From Phragmites australis (taxonomy: Eukaryota > Streptophyta > Magnoliopsida > Poales > Poaceae), in contig NC_084930.1 of NCBI RefSeq assembly GCF_958298935.1, forward strand, positions 22,356,001 through 22,420,000: 64,000 bases of DNA, written 5' to 3'. Below the pieces are notes generated by a model, which was given only the letters and a program-made list of their open reading frames with translations, ran no database searches and had not been told where the DNA came from. Positions within the stretch are counted from its first letter, which is position 1; every line of letters starts with the position of its first letter. Both the position numbers and the translations under genes were made by a program. Below are positions 1-11,990 of this stretch, piece after piece.

Positions 1-341
1 TATACCAAAATCATTGATTCACCTTTCTTAGTAAAGAAGATGCAAACCATTAGAGAAATTGATACCAGGTTGCCATATAGTACCACCTTTTTTAAAGAAG
101 GAGAACAAGAAGTGAAATATGCATATATTGTACCAATGTTGTCTATTATGGCAAATTATGATCAGGTACAATTGTTTCAAAGAGGACTGAAATTATTTGA
201 TAAATAACTTATGATATTACATAACGAATGTTTATTGCGTATTTTACTTTGTGTAGAAGTTTATAAGCAAGATAATGCTCTACGTAATTATAGATGTTTA
301 TCCAAATTGAGGACGGTTTGCTATAAAGAAGGGGAGAATAA
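1..341 (+). repeat. internal 3' end of a CRM-like gypsy element
   Basis: No coding domain is recognisable. A purine run at about 326-339 (AAGAAGGGGAGAAT) directly precedes sequence alignable to the LTRs of the CRM-type elements further right, so I read it as the polypurine tract and this stretch as the last part of the internal region of an element that starts outside the window. Confidence 0.45.
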
Positions 342-1355
342 TGTGACCAAGGTGCCTCTGGATATGACCACTCATGAGGAACGACAGGTAAATTCATTTA
401 TAAAGTTTTTATTTATATTGAGTGAGAATATGCTACTGCATAATATTGGTGAATTGTATGTTTTCATATTATTATCCTCGGTAGGCTCTTGTGGGCTAGG
501 GGCCATCTCACCAAACTTAGTTCCAAGACAAGGAAATTTCTCCAATCTTTTACAAGATATCAAAGCACCTCCAAGACAAATCAATTTGGATTACAACCCA
601 TGTCCTACTTGGATTCAGAATCCAAATCAAATTCAGGTCTGCTGATAGGCCTACATAAAAGTATTAATAATTCTTTCACCTGAAATCCAATGAAAATGTA
701 TGAGCACGATTTGCAAAGAGGACTTCATCTACGTTCCAATGAATTTGGTCCCATCTAAAAACTCATTAGGTAAGTGAGAATAAAACTTGCAAGAAGTCAG
801 CTCGACCTTAGAATTTGATTCGGATTCAAAGAGACAACCGTACAACATTTGGATCATATCTGTTTCATACGGAGTCCTACGGAGGTGTTTAAATACAACT
901 TGGAAAGAATACGAGATTATCTTTCCAATGGATCCGGTCCCACTACAAAATTCATTTTGGGAACACCGCAATCGCCTGAGAGATGCACAGTTTCATCCTA
1001 TACATATAGTTAGCCATATGCATTTGAACAATTCGAGTTTTGCTTAGATTATTCGGTTTCAAACAGTTTCACTCCTATATCGGTTTGTGGTACCCCAACT
1101 CAAGTTCGTCATTGGTAACTAGCAATATTCGGATTGTGTCTACCATATTATTGCTTGTGTTCTCGATTCGCATACAGGAAAGCTTTCTTCACAAGGTCAA
1201 CCACGTTCGGCACGGTTGATAACTATGAAGTAGTGGGGTAGTGGTTGCGATGGTTCTCGATCTGTTCTAGTTAGAGTCATTGGATCATCAATATCAAAAC
1301 TCCACCAATCTAACTTATTTTCACACCTTTCAGAAGATCGAGCCATACTTCTATC
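342..1355 (+). repeat. diverged CRM-like 3' LTR
   Basis: This stretch aligns by eye along its length with the LTR at 62676-63569 and more loosely with the LTRs at 48309 and 55052. Shared landmarks are the TTTTGCTTAGATTATTC block near 1038, the GGTTTGTGGTACCCCAACTC block near 1083, the CACGGTTGATAAC block near 1210 and the CAGAAGATCGAG block near 1330. No primer binding site follows, which fits a 3' LTR or a solo LTR. Both borders are approximate; the right end is placed at the last CA before unrelated sequence. The frames inside it are chance frames. Confidence 0.6.
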
Positions 1356-1880
1356 ACCATGCCAGAGGGAAAATGATGCCTAAAAGTAACCATAAATTGA
1401 ATGCTTTTTTGCCTGATAAGGCACGTCTTAGTTTAGTTTTTTTTGTTTGGGACATATTCCTAAGAAAAAAATGTACATATTAGAATGAGATTTTGTATGA
1501 CAGAACATGTAAAAGTTATCGGATACGTTTTCATTGGACGGGCTCCTGGACACAACAACGTGTGCATCCATGCATGGAGCTTGCCGTTGGCGAGCTTTGG
1601 CTAGAGGGGCGCCGGAGACCACCAAAATGAAAAAAAAGGAAGGTAGATGAGTCCACATGTGGTGAGATTTTGTTCCGAACTTGCTCGGTGGCACTCCTAC
1701 AGCGGCTCCCGCCGACTGGGACACAATGGCGACGATGACCATGGCTTGTCAGTTTTCAATTAAGGAAGGAGAGGGATGGATTAGTATCACTGTGTCCCAT
1801 AGTGGCCATAGATCCCTCCACTGCAAATAGAATGGGCAAAGGTTCAGGTTCTTCCAGATGGGTTTTACATGGTGCCTGAT
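1356..1880. other. unassigned intergenic sequence
   Basis: I see no domain, RNA gene or repeat border here. A minus-strand frame at 1428-1742 has no recognisable motif, and I do not call it a gene. Confidence 0.3.
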
Positions 1881-3535
1881 GTAAGGAACGGTGATATTCT
1901 AAGAGGGGGTGAATTAGGATATTTAGAAATCTAAAACAAATTAGCTCTAAAAACTTCACAAGATAAATCTATATCAATTTCTACTAAATGTACTCTAGAT
2001 TTATCTAGTGTGTCTACTCTATCGCTCAAGAGGATTACAACCTACTCTAACAAGATAAATTACAAGTATGTAAATGTAAAAATATAAATAAGGTAGGGAG
2101 ACAAACTCGGCACAAGGGATTTTTATCCCCTTTATCAATGGCATCAATACCACCCCTAGTCCACGTTGGATCTCCACAAAGAGTATGCTTCCAGTCACCA
2201 AATCTCCTCTGGTCACAGATCTTAAGCTACTAAGTCACCAAGAAAAGATCTCATACGTAATGAGCCACCAAGCCACCAAGACAAGGACTTACCACTAGCA
2301 TCTCTTTTGGTCACTTGCCGCCGTGATCACTTCGGAGTTTAAGCCACCAAAGCAAGGGTATCTACATCGCCATACACGTGTCTTGGCGCCGAACCGCACC
2401 AAGTCGGAGGGTCAACAAGTTTGAGCCACCAAGGCCTAAAATGCCGGTGAGTTACCAAGACTATAAGGTGCTGACGTACCACATGGTCCTTCTTCAAGCT
2501 GTAGAACCTAGCTACAACTCACATTAGGCCTATAAGCACTAAACACTCTCTAATCTTGTGCTTAATTGTCTTGGATGATCACTTTAAGCACTTTAGTGAC
2601 TTGGATGTCTTCTCAACTGTATATGACCTTCCTCTAGACTCTAACAGGATGTCACATGCTATATAACTGAGTGAAGGGATATTTATAGCCTAAAACCTCC
2701 CAACTAGCCATTTTCCCGACGGCTCAGAAAAGCTGTTAATACTAGACGATCTAGTGAGAATAGTAGTATTAAAACCGGATCATCTGGTGAGTACAAACTC
2801 AGCAACTAGCTGTTGAAACTCCACTCAAAATCTCTGTGAACACAGTACAATCCAGTGTGCCTTCAAAATCCATCACCGGACCTTCCGGTGAGTTATCTTA
2901 AGCCATCCGAGCCTTTGTAGCCTATCTATGTAAAATACTCTAGTGCGTTCATCTGACGTTCATTCCATTCATACCAGACCATCCGATGAGTTAAACTTTC
3001 TCTTTTTTCCCTTGAAAATGCTCCAGTGCAACTATCTCTGTGATCACAGGACTATCCAGTAAGTTAATCTTCATTCTTTAGCAATTGCAGTCGCTTATAA
3101 AAGAAATACTCCAGTACCACACTCCGATGTGTACAAACCAAGCATCGGACCTTCCGGTAGGTTGATCTTCAGTTTTCTACACTTGTATTCTGCTCTGCAA
3201 GAAATGCTCTGTGTTACCCAGTGCAGAACACTGGACTATCTGGTGAGGTCATCAGTCTGCTCCCCTTTGTTAAATATACTCCGATGAGTTTAACATAAAG
3301 AGCATCGGACTATCCGGTGAAGCTATCAGTCTCTATGCACAATACTCCGGTGAGTGCAAACTCCTCTACACCTGATTTTTTGGTGAGATTAATTCTTCTG
3401 AGATTTCTCCAATTTAATCAAACTTTATCTCGACTACGATAATTTGTTAATATGTTGCATCTATAAGACCTACTAACATATATTCTTTATAAATATGTTA
3501 GTCTCAATGACTATATTGTTATTAATCACTAAATT
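1881..3535 (+). repeat. noncoding part of an unidentified LTR retrotransposon
   Basis: The segment has the texture of grass LTR or leader DNA: an AGAGGGGGTGAATTAGG block near 1900, runs of AAGCCACCAAG-like phrases from 2220 to 2460, and a stretch near 3490-3540 resembling the TATTGTTATTAATCACTAA block that sits between LTR and gag in many Ty1/copia (Sirevirus-like) elements. No coding domain is present. Assignment to copia is recalled from family texture, not demonstrated. Confidence 0.4.
2770..3395 (+). repeat. degenerate interspersed repeat, consensus near CCGGACTATCCGGTGAGTT
   Basis: At least eight degraded copies of a 19-20 base unit occur at irregular spacing of roughly 60-100 bases, near 2775, 2876, 2976, 3049, 3146, 3232, 3304 and 3344. 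The core CCGG..ATCCGG is itself an imperfect palindrome. The unit lies inside the noncoding retroelement segment. Confidence 0.6.
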
Positions 3536-4427
3536 ATAATTATAATCTATTAAAACTACTTTCGCTAGACGAAGGCGGGCAACGAGACGGACCTCCGGCA
3601 AGAACCTGAATATGAGTCAGGGGTTTTGTTTTAGGAGGTGAGACAGTTCTTAGTACTTTCTGGGCCAAGCCCAATATAATAGGTGGAGCGTTGGTGCCCA
3701 AGCCGACTGTGGATCCAAGTTTTCGGCCAGGCCAGCTTGCCGACTTCGCCGAGTACAGTGAAGTGGAACGCGTGCCGCACGTGCGGATGTCCGCTCCCAC
3801 CAAAGATACACTGTAGCTATGTATGCGAGTCATGGAAGATACGTGCGATATCTTTGCAAGATACGGCATTGTTAGGCAACATCTTTTTCTTAGCAAATGA
3901 CATAAGAGGCACACCAACAATGCAGCGGATAGAGCAGCGCAAGATCCATCCATGTCATCCATCCCGTTATTTGCAGCTTAGCGGTTGCCTGTCAACAAAG
4001 CTCTTTTTCCAACCGATGGCAACCGGTACCAGATCGTAGTATATATATACACCAGATGGAAGAACAGCTCGACGTTAGCACAACTGGCCATATCCCCTCT
4101 CGTTCTTGAAGCTAAGATTTTGTCCCGTGACGAGCAACAAACAGCTTAATTGACGTGGACAACATGCACCTTATCACCTCCACATCCAATCGACAGGAGC
4201 TCGCACGACGGATGCACCGTGCTGCAGCAGCTCGACAAGCACACGCAGCTAGCATATACTGTACTATCTTTAGTCATAAATCTATATCGTTTTGAATAAG
4301 CAACAATTTTCAATATATAATTTGATCACTATTTTTGATTAAAATATATTTATAAAATACATTAAATTTATGATATTATAAAAACATTTGTTCTGACAGA
4401 TCTATATATGTACATGTGCAATATTAT
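3536..4427 (+). promoter_or_regulatory. orphan promoter-like region
   Basis: This low-copy-looking DNA has CACGTGCGG near 3777 (a G-box core) and a clear TATA stretch at 4037-4050 (TAGTATATATATAC), followed by CA-rich leader-like sequence. No convincing coding frame follows before the copia LTR begins at 4428. It may be the promoter of a gene whose body was lost or displaced by the insertion. It could equally be chance. Confidence 0.25.
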
Positions 4428-4655
4428 TGTTAGGAAACTTTAAGTTCTACAACCGAATGTGAGCCTATCTTGATTTTTTGAAAGTTTCGATTCTATCTTT
4501 TAGGAGTTTTTGATATTATATATGGGGTAGAACCCCTTATCATAGAATATAAATGAATAAAGAAGAAAAGTTTTTCTCCTACATTGTATCTCCTTTGTGT
4601 AATTATTTTGTTGAGTAATCTCTGGACTACACTCGGCAGCAGTAGTTTCTCAACA
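4428..4655 (+). repeat. copia 5' LTR
   Basis: It starts TGTTAGGAAACTT and ends CTCAACA. It aligns over its length with 10451-10678, sharing TTCGATTCTATCTTTTAGG-like, ATAAAGAAG and TGTATCTCCTTTGT-like blocks. The CGTTATTAGCATGAAG just after it resembles the primer site placed after many plant copia LTRs. Confidence 0.75.
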
Positions 4656-5951
4656 CGTTATTAGCATGAAGCTCTGTCGGGCACCAAGCTAGTGGAATGA
4701 ATATGCCAGCAACTGAACTACACTGCATCAAATTCATTCTGCACCATGTGATCTACTGGCATCAAACTCTACGGTATGTGTATGTTGAGCACATAAATCA
4801 TTTTATGGAATTGGTCAGTTTGCTAGATCGTGATTTGTATAAAATCGTCGCATTGAGATTGGCTGTAGCCCTAGCCAGGAAGAGAGGCTGCACTGCTACC
4901 ACCCAAAAGAAAACCGTCGGAGCATTTGTTGGCCGGACAATTCCGTTTTTCAATCTCCCCTATGATGACACGTGTCTACTCCATTTCTCTCCTCTTCAGT
5001 CCAGCCATTGGATTACGGGATGGATGACATGGATGGGATCTCACGAGGGATTTTTTGCACAGTGTCCAATAGAATTTGCTTCCCTCATACACATGGTCAC
5101 ACATGCGCATATCCCTTGTAGTGCCACTGCATCGGCCTCCCGCCTCCACTTTGACGCCCGCATGCTCTGTTGTCACCCCTTCCTCTCTAGCAAAAACCGC
5201 TACATCGGGCCGTTGCCAATTCAACGTCACACACACGCCTACCACTCCGACGCGTTGACCCGCATGCTCCCGAGCCACCGCACGTGGCCACCCTGGCCAG
5301 CACGCCATCTCACCGGCGCTAGCGGCTGTATCGAGAGCCGCGGCCCACCCCACACACGCGCACACCAGCACGTGCATGAGCGGCGGCTACGACTAGGGTT
5401 AGTTAACCCTAGTGCACCATCGAACCGTGCCGCATGGCCTTATGGGGCTAAGGGAAGTTGGTTCATGACCGACCTGATAAGAAATTGGTCGGAATAAGAA
5501 GAAACTTAGGCCAGCTAGAAATAGTAGTAATGGACCGAAATTGAAAAGAAATAGAAAAGAAAAAAGGTCTATAGAAATTTTACAAATTAGATACTGTAGT
5601 TTCTAGAAATTACGCAAATTCTAGAATTTTGCGTATAAACCCTAGGATTTTACAGAAAATCCCGAAGATACTTTTTCTTGCATAAAAGTACCTCTAGAAT
5701 TTAAATTTTGCATCTATTTCAGCAATTATGCAATATTTATTTATACTGTTTAAATTGCCTGTTATGCATTTAAACTCGGTAATATTTGAATAGTAGCATA
5801 GATAATATCAGAAAATTTACAGTAATCCTATCTAGCAACACAATGCAACCTTACAGCAGTAATGCTTGCGTCATCAAAATATGTAGGTGGCTGGCATTAC
5901 GAACAAGGAGTTCGTTGTGCTAGTGCAGATGGCTGCAACTATCTCACTTAG

Positions 5952-6846
5952 GTGTCGGATATCCGAATTGTACTAGAAACGAAAAAGCTCCGCGATGCCA
6001 TTGGCCTAGAAACTAGTGTAAAGGTTACCATAGAGGATGAGAATAATCAGACATTTTATTTTCTCTACTGTCATTTCTTCCCCACTTTGAAGGATGAGTC
6101 CATAGCAATGAGCCACGCTAAGGCACTATGGGACACACTGCAGGAGCGTTTTGAGCCTCTTGCATAGCAAGAATGGGTCTAGTTCTGCTTTTGTGACTAC
6201 AAGCATGTTAGAGAGTACAACTCCACACCTTAACGTATTTGTACACTCCTATGTCTCTATAGGAAACAGATCATAGAAGAGGAGAAAATTGACTGTCAAT
6301 CACTTTCCACCTTAATGCGGCAGAATTCACCTTAATGTGGCAGAATCTGCACGCAATCACCATCAATCAAAATACAAGAAGTATTCTGAACTGATTGACG
6401 TGTTACAACTTCATGAAGTTCATAACGAAGCTAGAAAAAAGAATTTCTTATCCCAGCCGCAAGGAAAGAGCAGTGGCCTAGAAGTCAATCACAGCTCTTT
6501 TATAGCACGCAAGAACCGCAATAAGAAATGGGAGAAAGGAGGAAGGAAAGTGGTGGCAAACAAGGTCAAGCATGGTGATGATAATGGCAAGACAAAGAAA
6601 GAAGTCAAGCCATATAGTAAGCAGAACCAGATATGCTATAAGTGTGGTGTTTGGGGTCATTGGTCCCAAATCTGTAAAGCACCAAAGTATGTTGTGGAAG
6701 CATACCAGAAGAAGAATAAGGAGTGGCCAAAAGCACACCTCACTATTGCAATGGGAATAGAGGTGGACAAAGTAGCCACAGTTGAAAGGGAAGCATCTCA
6801 TATGGAGATTGATGATGCTCCTACACTGACAGTTAAGACCTCTCAA
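5952..6846 (+). pseudogene. copia gag remnant with CCHC zinc knuckle
   Basis: Gag would package the element RNA. The N-terminal part (frame near 5952-6167) contains SHAKALWDTLQERF, a typical copia gag (UBN2-type) helix phrase. A second open piece at 6337-6849 carries the zinc knuckle CYKCGVWGHWSQIC at about 6634-6675, preceded by a lysine-rich stretch. The two pieces are separated by stop codons between 6165 and 6335. The coding signal is clear and the gene is dead. Confidence 0.75.
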
Positions 6847-7089
6847 TGAAAGATGCAGAGGCCTCTACTTTGCCCTCCTCCACTGCCATAGAAGATGCCA
6901 TTAAGGATAAAGCGGCAAAGAAAGCCATTGAAGAAGAAGTGGTCGAATATTTCGCAGACTCTATCTAGGATTAGAGTAATTAGCCATCCCTTTAGAAGGT
7001 TCGAATGAATAAATGAAAGCTCTAGAAGAGCAAGCTTAGCTGCAAATAATATTTTTTGGTATTTATAAAATATGTGTAGTGCCCATATA

Positions 7090-8430
7090 AAGGAAATGTG
7101 TATTGTGGATAGTGGATAGTGGAACCACAAATACTATCTTAAGAGAAAATGTGTATTTTCAGTCTATTAGAAATAGTTTTGGAAATGTGATGCCTGTCAT
7201 TGGTAGTGATAATTGTATAGTAGATTCTGGAAGAGCCATAGTTATACTACCTATGAAAGATACTTTGCACATTAAAGAAGCATTATTATACATTGAATCT
7301 ATAAGAAATTTCTTAAGTTTTAAAGATAATCGCACTAATGATTTCCATGTAGAAACTGGTGAAGAAGATGGTAAGGAGCACCTAGACATCACTAAGTGTG
7401 ATAGTGAAGTAAGAATACTAGAAAAAACTTCCCTCCATGCGTAGTGACTTAATACACTCGCATTAAAGCACGTGAAGTGTTCACTACCTTGAAGCCTGTA
7501 TTTCATAGTGCAGAATTATTCTCCCTATCGCATGATAGATTTGGTTATCCTGGTCTTAGAATGATGAGGAACATAATTACTAGTTTACATGGTAATGGCA
7601 TAAATGTAAAGAATTTTTCGAATCATGAAGATTTTGTATGCCCTGCATGTGCTACCGGGAAATGAATAATAAGACCGTCAACCTTGAAGGTACAAGATGA
7701 AATCCCTGCATTTCTGGACCAAATCCAGGGGATATTTGTGGTCCAATTCAGCCTCTCTCTAGCCCATTTTGGTACTTTATGGTATTAATAGACGCATCCT
7801 CGAAGTGGTCGTATGTATATCTATTATCTACCCGTAATCACGTCTCTGCAAAGTTGATATCACAGATCATAAAAATTAGGAATAATTTTTCTAACCATTG
7901 AGTGAAATGTATTAGAATGGACAACACTAGAGAATTTACTTCTAAAGTATTCGATGATTATTGCACTGGTATGACAATTAAAGTTGAATATTCTATACCG
8001 CATCTACACACTCAAAATGGACTAGCCAAAGCACTAATAAAAAGAATAAAATTCATTCCTAGACCTTTGTTTCAGGACTGTAATTTGGCCGCTACATGTT
8101 GGGGACATACAGTCTTATATGTGGCAGCTCTCAATTATAGACTATCCTCCTATAACATCCGTTCACCTATGAAAATAGTGCAAGGGGTAATTCTAAAAAA
8201 ATTTCATTTACACAAATATGGATGTATGGTTTATGTGCCAATACCGCCACCACAACGAACCGCTATGGGACCTTGCATACTGCCCACTTCGCTGACTGCA
8301 TATTTGAGAAAAATAATTTTCTATTATTAGGGGGAGAAAATATACCCTTGGATGAAGAATGTCGGGAAATTATTTGGCGGGCTGAAAGAATTGCGTTACA
8401 TGATCAATGCACCAGCGAAACAAATGATGA
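7090..8430 (+). pseudogene. copia protease and integrase remnant
   Basis: A protease-like motif WIVDSGTTNTI lies near 7105-7140. It is followed by a GAG-pre-integrase segment (GYPGLRMMRNI and CPACATGK at about 7550-7665) and by integrase core pieces near 7900-8300, including RMDNTREF (family form RSDNGGEF) and the HLHTQNG phrase. Several frames are used and stops interrupt, for example just after 7665. The catalytic surroundings are altered, so no activity is expected. Confidence 0.75.
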
Positions 8431-8689
8431 AGTATAGAAAATTATCGTTTTACAGAAATTAGCAAATAATCCGCCTGATCATTTTTTGATTTGAAGAGCG
8501 TGACTAAGTTGCATGTGCCTGCATGCCATGCACCCAAAATGGTGGAAGTACCAAAGGATGGTACCCAAGATGAAGAAGCATATGAAAGTGCAACCCATGA
8601 TAAAATAGCAATGAACTATGTGAATTTAGGGGAGTCTTAGAACAGATCAATGATAATAATTGATATACTTTGAAAATAAAATTGCCCAC

Positions 8690-10180
8690 AGCTATAGATT
8701 ATGACCCTAAGCCTGTATCGCTCACTGAATGTAGAATAAGGTTAGATTGGGAAGACTGACAGAAGGCAATAATAGCAGAACTGTTGTTCATGAATAAAAG
8801 AGAGGTTTTTGGACCAGTATGCCGTGCACCTCTTCACATCAAACCAGTAGGATATAAGTGGGTTTTTGTTCGTAAGAGGAATAAAATGAATGAAATTGTG
8901 AGGTACAAAGCACAACTAGTTGCATGAGGTTTCACTCAACAACCAGACGTTGATTATGACGAAACCTATTCCCCAGTGATAGATGGTATTATATTTAAAT
9001 ATTTAATCTCGATGGCAGTTAGCCTGGAGTTGAAAATGAAATTTATGGATGTTATGACCGTATATTTTTATGGGAGCCTTGATTCGAACATTTATATGAA
9101 GGTATCTCAAGGATGCCATTACCGAACTAGGATAGAAAAATAGACATCTTTATAGTGTATAATTGAAGAAATTGCTATATGGGTTCAAACAGTAAGGTCC
9201 CAAAATAAATTTTTGCATCTGAAGATGATCTGAATATCATTGGTACATAAGAAAAAATTGAAGGAAGCAAGTTCGTAATTGAAGTTTGAATTTGAAATAA
9301 AAGATTTAGGTAAAACCAAGTTTTTGCTTAGGCGTTCAACTAGAGTATATAATAGATGAAATTTTCGTACATCAATCAAACTATACTCAGAAGATATTAG
9401 AGCAGTTTGGTTTTGAAAAAATCATTTCATTCTAAAACCCTTATGGTCAGAAGGTCATTGCAAGCAGGTCAAGATCTCTATAAACCTAGAGAAGAGGAGA
9501 TCAAAATTTCTATACTTAAGTGCAATAGATGTGCTGATGTATCTGGCTAATTGCATTAGGCCAAACATATCGTTTGCAAAAACCTATTTACACGATACAT
9601 CGCAGAGCCCACTAAAAAGCATTGAAAGGGCGTGAAGGATATTCTACGTTACTTACAAGGTAGTAAAGATCCGAGTCTATTCTACAGAAAGAATCAGGAT
9701 CTAAGTCTGGTTGGATATGTAGATGTTGGGTATCTATCAGACCTGTATACAGCGAAATCACATAATAACTATGTTTTCCTATATGGTGGAACTGCAATAT
9801 CCTGAAAATTGTTAAAGCAAAGTCTTGTATCTACTTCAATGAACTACTCAGAAATAATAGCTTTATATTAAGATATACGAAAATACTTATAGCTTTGAAT
9901 ACTACTAACACCCCTACTATTATCTATGAAGATAATATTGCATGTGTTGTCCAAGTATAATCAGGTTATGTGAAAAACAACTTAACGAAGCATATTAATC
10001 CTAAGTTATTTTATGCTCATGAATTATATAAAATTAATGAAATAAAGGTAATGCATACCAAATCATGAAAAAATCTTACAGATTTATTTACTAAATCTCT
10101 TCCTACATCTAGTTTTGAAAGATGTGTCTATGACATTGGGATGATGAGGCTTAGAGAGTTATATATTTCAGGTAGATAAT
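8690..10180 (+). pseudogene. copia reverse transcriptase and RNase H remnant
   Basis: The reverse transcriptase shows GYKWVFVRKRN and YDETYSPV near 8850-8980. The active-site box is degraded to SEDDLNIIG near 9220 (family YVDD). RNase H pieces follow at about 9700-10180, including an ADVGYLSD-like motif, a DNIACV motif and the C-terminal LTDLFTKSLP block. Multiple stops and frameshifts occur. This is the 3' coding part of the same element. Confidence 0.75.
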
Positions 10181-10450
10181 TTTCATATAATACCGATACG
10201 AAAATTAAACCTTAGTTAAAAAGATTAAGTACCCAAAGTTAATCAAGAAGATTATATCAAGTATTTTGTTGGATTGTACTCTTTTTTCCTTAAATAATTT
10301 TTCTCGAAGTTTCTCATGATAAAATTTTTAATGAGACAATTTATGTGATTATGTCACGAGCTATATACTCTTTCTCCTTAGTTTTTCCACTAGATTTTTA
10401 GGAAGTTTTGATAAGACACATACATTTCGGGAGAAGTGACCAAGAGAGAC

Positions 10451-10678
10451 TATTAGGAGACCTAGAGGTTTTTAACTGAATGCGGATCCACTCGATTTCT
10501 TAAAAGATTCGATTCTATTTTTTAGGAGTTTTTAGCACTATATATACTAGATAGAACCACCTATTATAGAACACAGATTAATAAAGAAGTGAAATCTTTT
10601 CCTATACATTATATCTTCTTTGTACAATTATTTTTAAAAATATATCTAAACTACACGGTAACGGTGGTTCCTCGACTA
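10451..10678 (+). repeat. copia 3' LTR
   Basis: Partner of 4428-4655. A purine-rich stretch (GAGAAGTGACCAAGAGAGAC) lies immediately upstream. The terminal TG has become TA. Many substitutions and small indels against the other LTR indicate an old insertion. Confidence 0.7.
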
Positions 10679-10827
10679 GTATCTCATACGCTCTGTAACC
10701 CAAAAGAAGAGCCCGTTCTCGCCGAGGTTTGCGTGGCAGACCAACAGGGAAAATAAGGGCAGCATGAGGAGCTCAAATTCAAGTGACAGTATAACCTATA
10801 CAAGAGCGCGCATATATACACATATAC

Positions 10828-10864
<37 letters not shown>

Positions 10865-11430
10865 CAAGTGAAAAGAAACGGAGGAGAAATGGGAAATCTC
10901 TTTCGATATCGAATACAAGGTGTCTGCAAAAGAAATGGGACGGCTTTGCTTTTTCTCCTCCTCTGCTTGCACCGGCATGTGCGTTATCCGGTGAAAAGCC
11001 CGACCTGGCCGGAGAGCCGCCACTCGATTCTAACCTTTATTTACCAGCTTTTTTGCATTGCCAAAGCGAAAAAGGGAGAATATCGATGACCTAGCATCCA
11101 TTACTACTACTTTCGCTAAATCGTTTTTGCTTGGAAAGTTTTTTTTTTTGTTTAAGTTGGCTTAAAGATATTCGAGAAAGAGATGCATGTTACAGTCCGT
11201 TGGCCGGAGATCTCCAAGTTGGACCCGTTCCAGCAGCTCGCACACACCTGCAGTTGTTTAGTCCGGCACGGAAGAACAGTCTTAGAGATCTGTTGTCTGC
11301 AGCTGACAGGTGGGACCATCTAACACTTGCACTACGTGGAGTCCACTGGTCAGTCGATGTCAGAGAATGCCCCTCTCAATTCTCGTTGAGCGTTCCGTTC
11401 GCCAGATGAAGGTATCAAAAGTTAGACAGC
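10679..11430. other. intergenic, 5' side of the 11991 gene
   Basis: No coding domain is seen. A simple repeat lies at 10810-10864 and a poly-T run near 11140. The region may hold distal promoter sequence for the gene at 11991, but no specific site stands out. Confidence 0.3.
10810..10864. repeat. microsatellite (CATA)n then (TA)n
   Basis: A CATATATACACATATACATACATA-like run grades into about 12 perfect TA units. It is a length-variable candidate marker. Confidence 0.9.
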
Positions 11431-11735
11431 CGCGCGCATATTGAAACAAACAACGCCATGTATGGAGACAAAGTATTTTAAAAGTTTTGGAAAAATACTG
11501 CAGTTTGGGAAATACTTCGGTTTTGAAAATCTTAAAGGTGTTTAGATGTAACAAATCTTGTAGTTATGAAAACCATATTATTAACAAAATTGTGGACTTT
11601 TTAGAGTTTGAAAACTCCACCTAAGACATTTTTTTATCTAAACTATGGTGTTATGTGAATCTGGTTTCTATAGTTGCAGTTTCTCAATACCATAATTTTT
11701 TAAAACTATATGCCCTAAATGATATCCTGATAGCA
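11431..11735. repeat. AT-rich MITE-like sequence
   Basis: The block is rich in AAACTGCAGTTT-like and TTTTGAAAA phrases, and the theme recurs in inverse sense at its two sides (ACTGCAGTTTGGG near 11500; TTGCAGTTTCTC near 11676). That texture is common in short grass MITEs. I cannot fix the ends or a target duplication. Confidence 0.3.
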
Positions 11736-11908
11736 GTTGCCATCAGATTGCCCGTAGAAGCAAATTCTTCTCTTGCAAACTAATGCAGAACATCACCGTG
11801 CCATGCCCATCAAACAAAGCGAAATCTTTTAAAAAGAGATCGGAACCGGCCAAAGGGAAAAAAGAAAAAAAATATACAGGTGACGTGGCCATCTGCGGTT
11901 TCTATGCC

Positions 11909-11920
11909 CATATATACATA
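11909..11920 (+). promoter_or_regulatory. TATA box of the 11991 gene
   Basis: CATATATACATA lies about 75-80 bases upstream of the ATG at 11991, a normal TATA-to-start spacing for a plant gene with a short leader. Confidence 0.6.
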
Positions 11921-11990
11921 TACACATCACATTGGGCGCTCAGCCAGCATCGGCTTGGTATCAGCTATTCTCTGAGCATCACCGGCAGCA

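Larger units (their letters stand above)
4428..10678 (+). mobile_element. old Ty1/copia retrotransposon, full length but inactive
   Basis: The element is bounded by two diverged LTRs of about 228 bases and has the copia gene order on the plus strand: gag, CCHC knuckle, protease, integrase, reverse transcriptase, RNase H. Every domain carries stops or frameshifts. The flanks (ATTAT before, GTATC after) do not match, so the target duplication has decayed or my right border is a few bases off. About 4700-5940 is leader sequence; the 266-codon frame there has no gag similarity I can see and I treat it as noncoding or inserted DNA. Confidence 0.8.

Noticed and set aside
3940..5035. Inverted match ATCCATGTCATCCATCCCGT near 3948 and 5012
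   Set aside because: The match does not extend beyond about 25 bases and CATCCATCC-type phrases are common in grass DNA; probably chance or minor duplication.
4697..5497. 266-codon open frame after the copia 5' LTR
   Set aside because: No gag or other domain similarity, skewed composition and a competing long frame on the other strand; I treat it as leader or inserted noncoding DNA.
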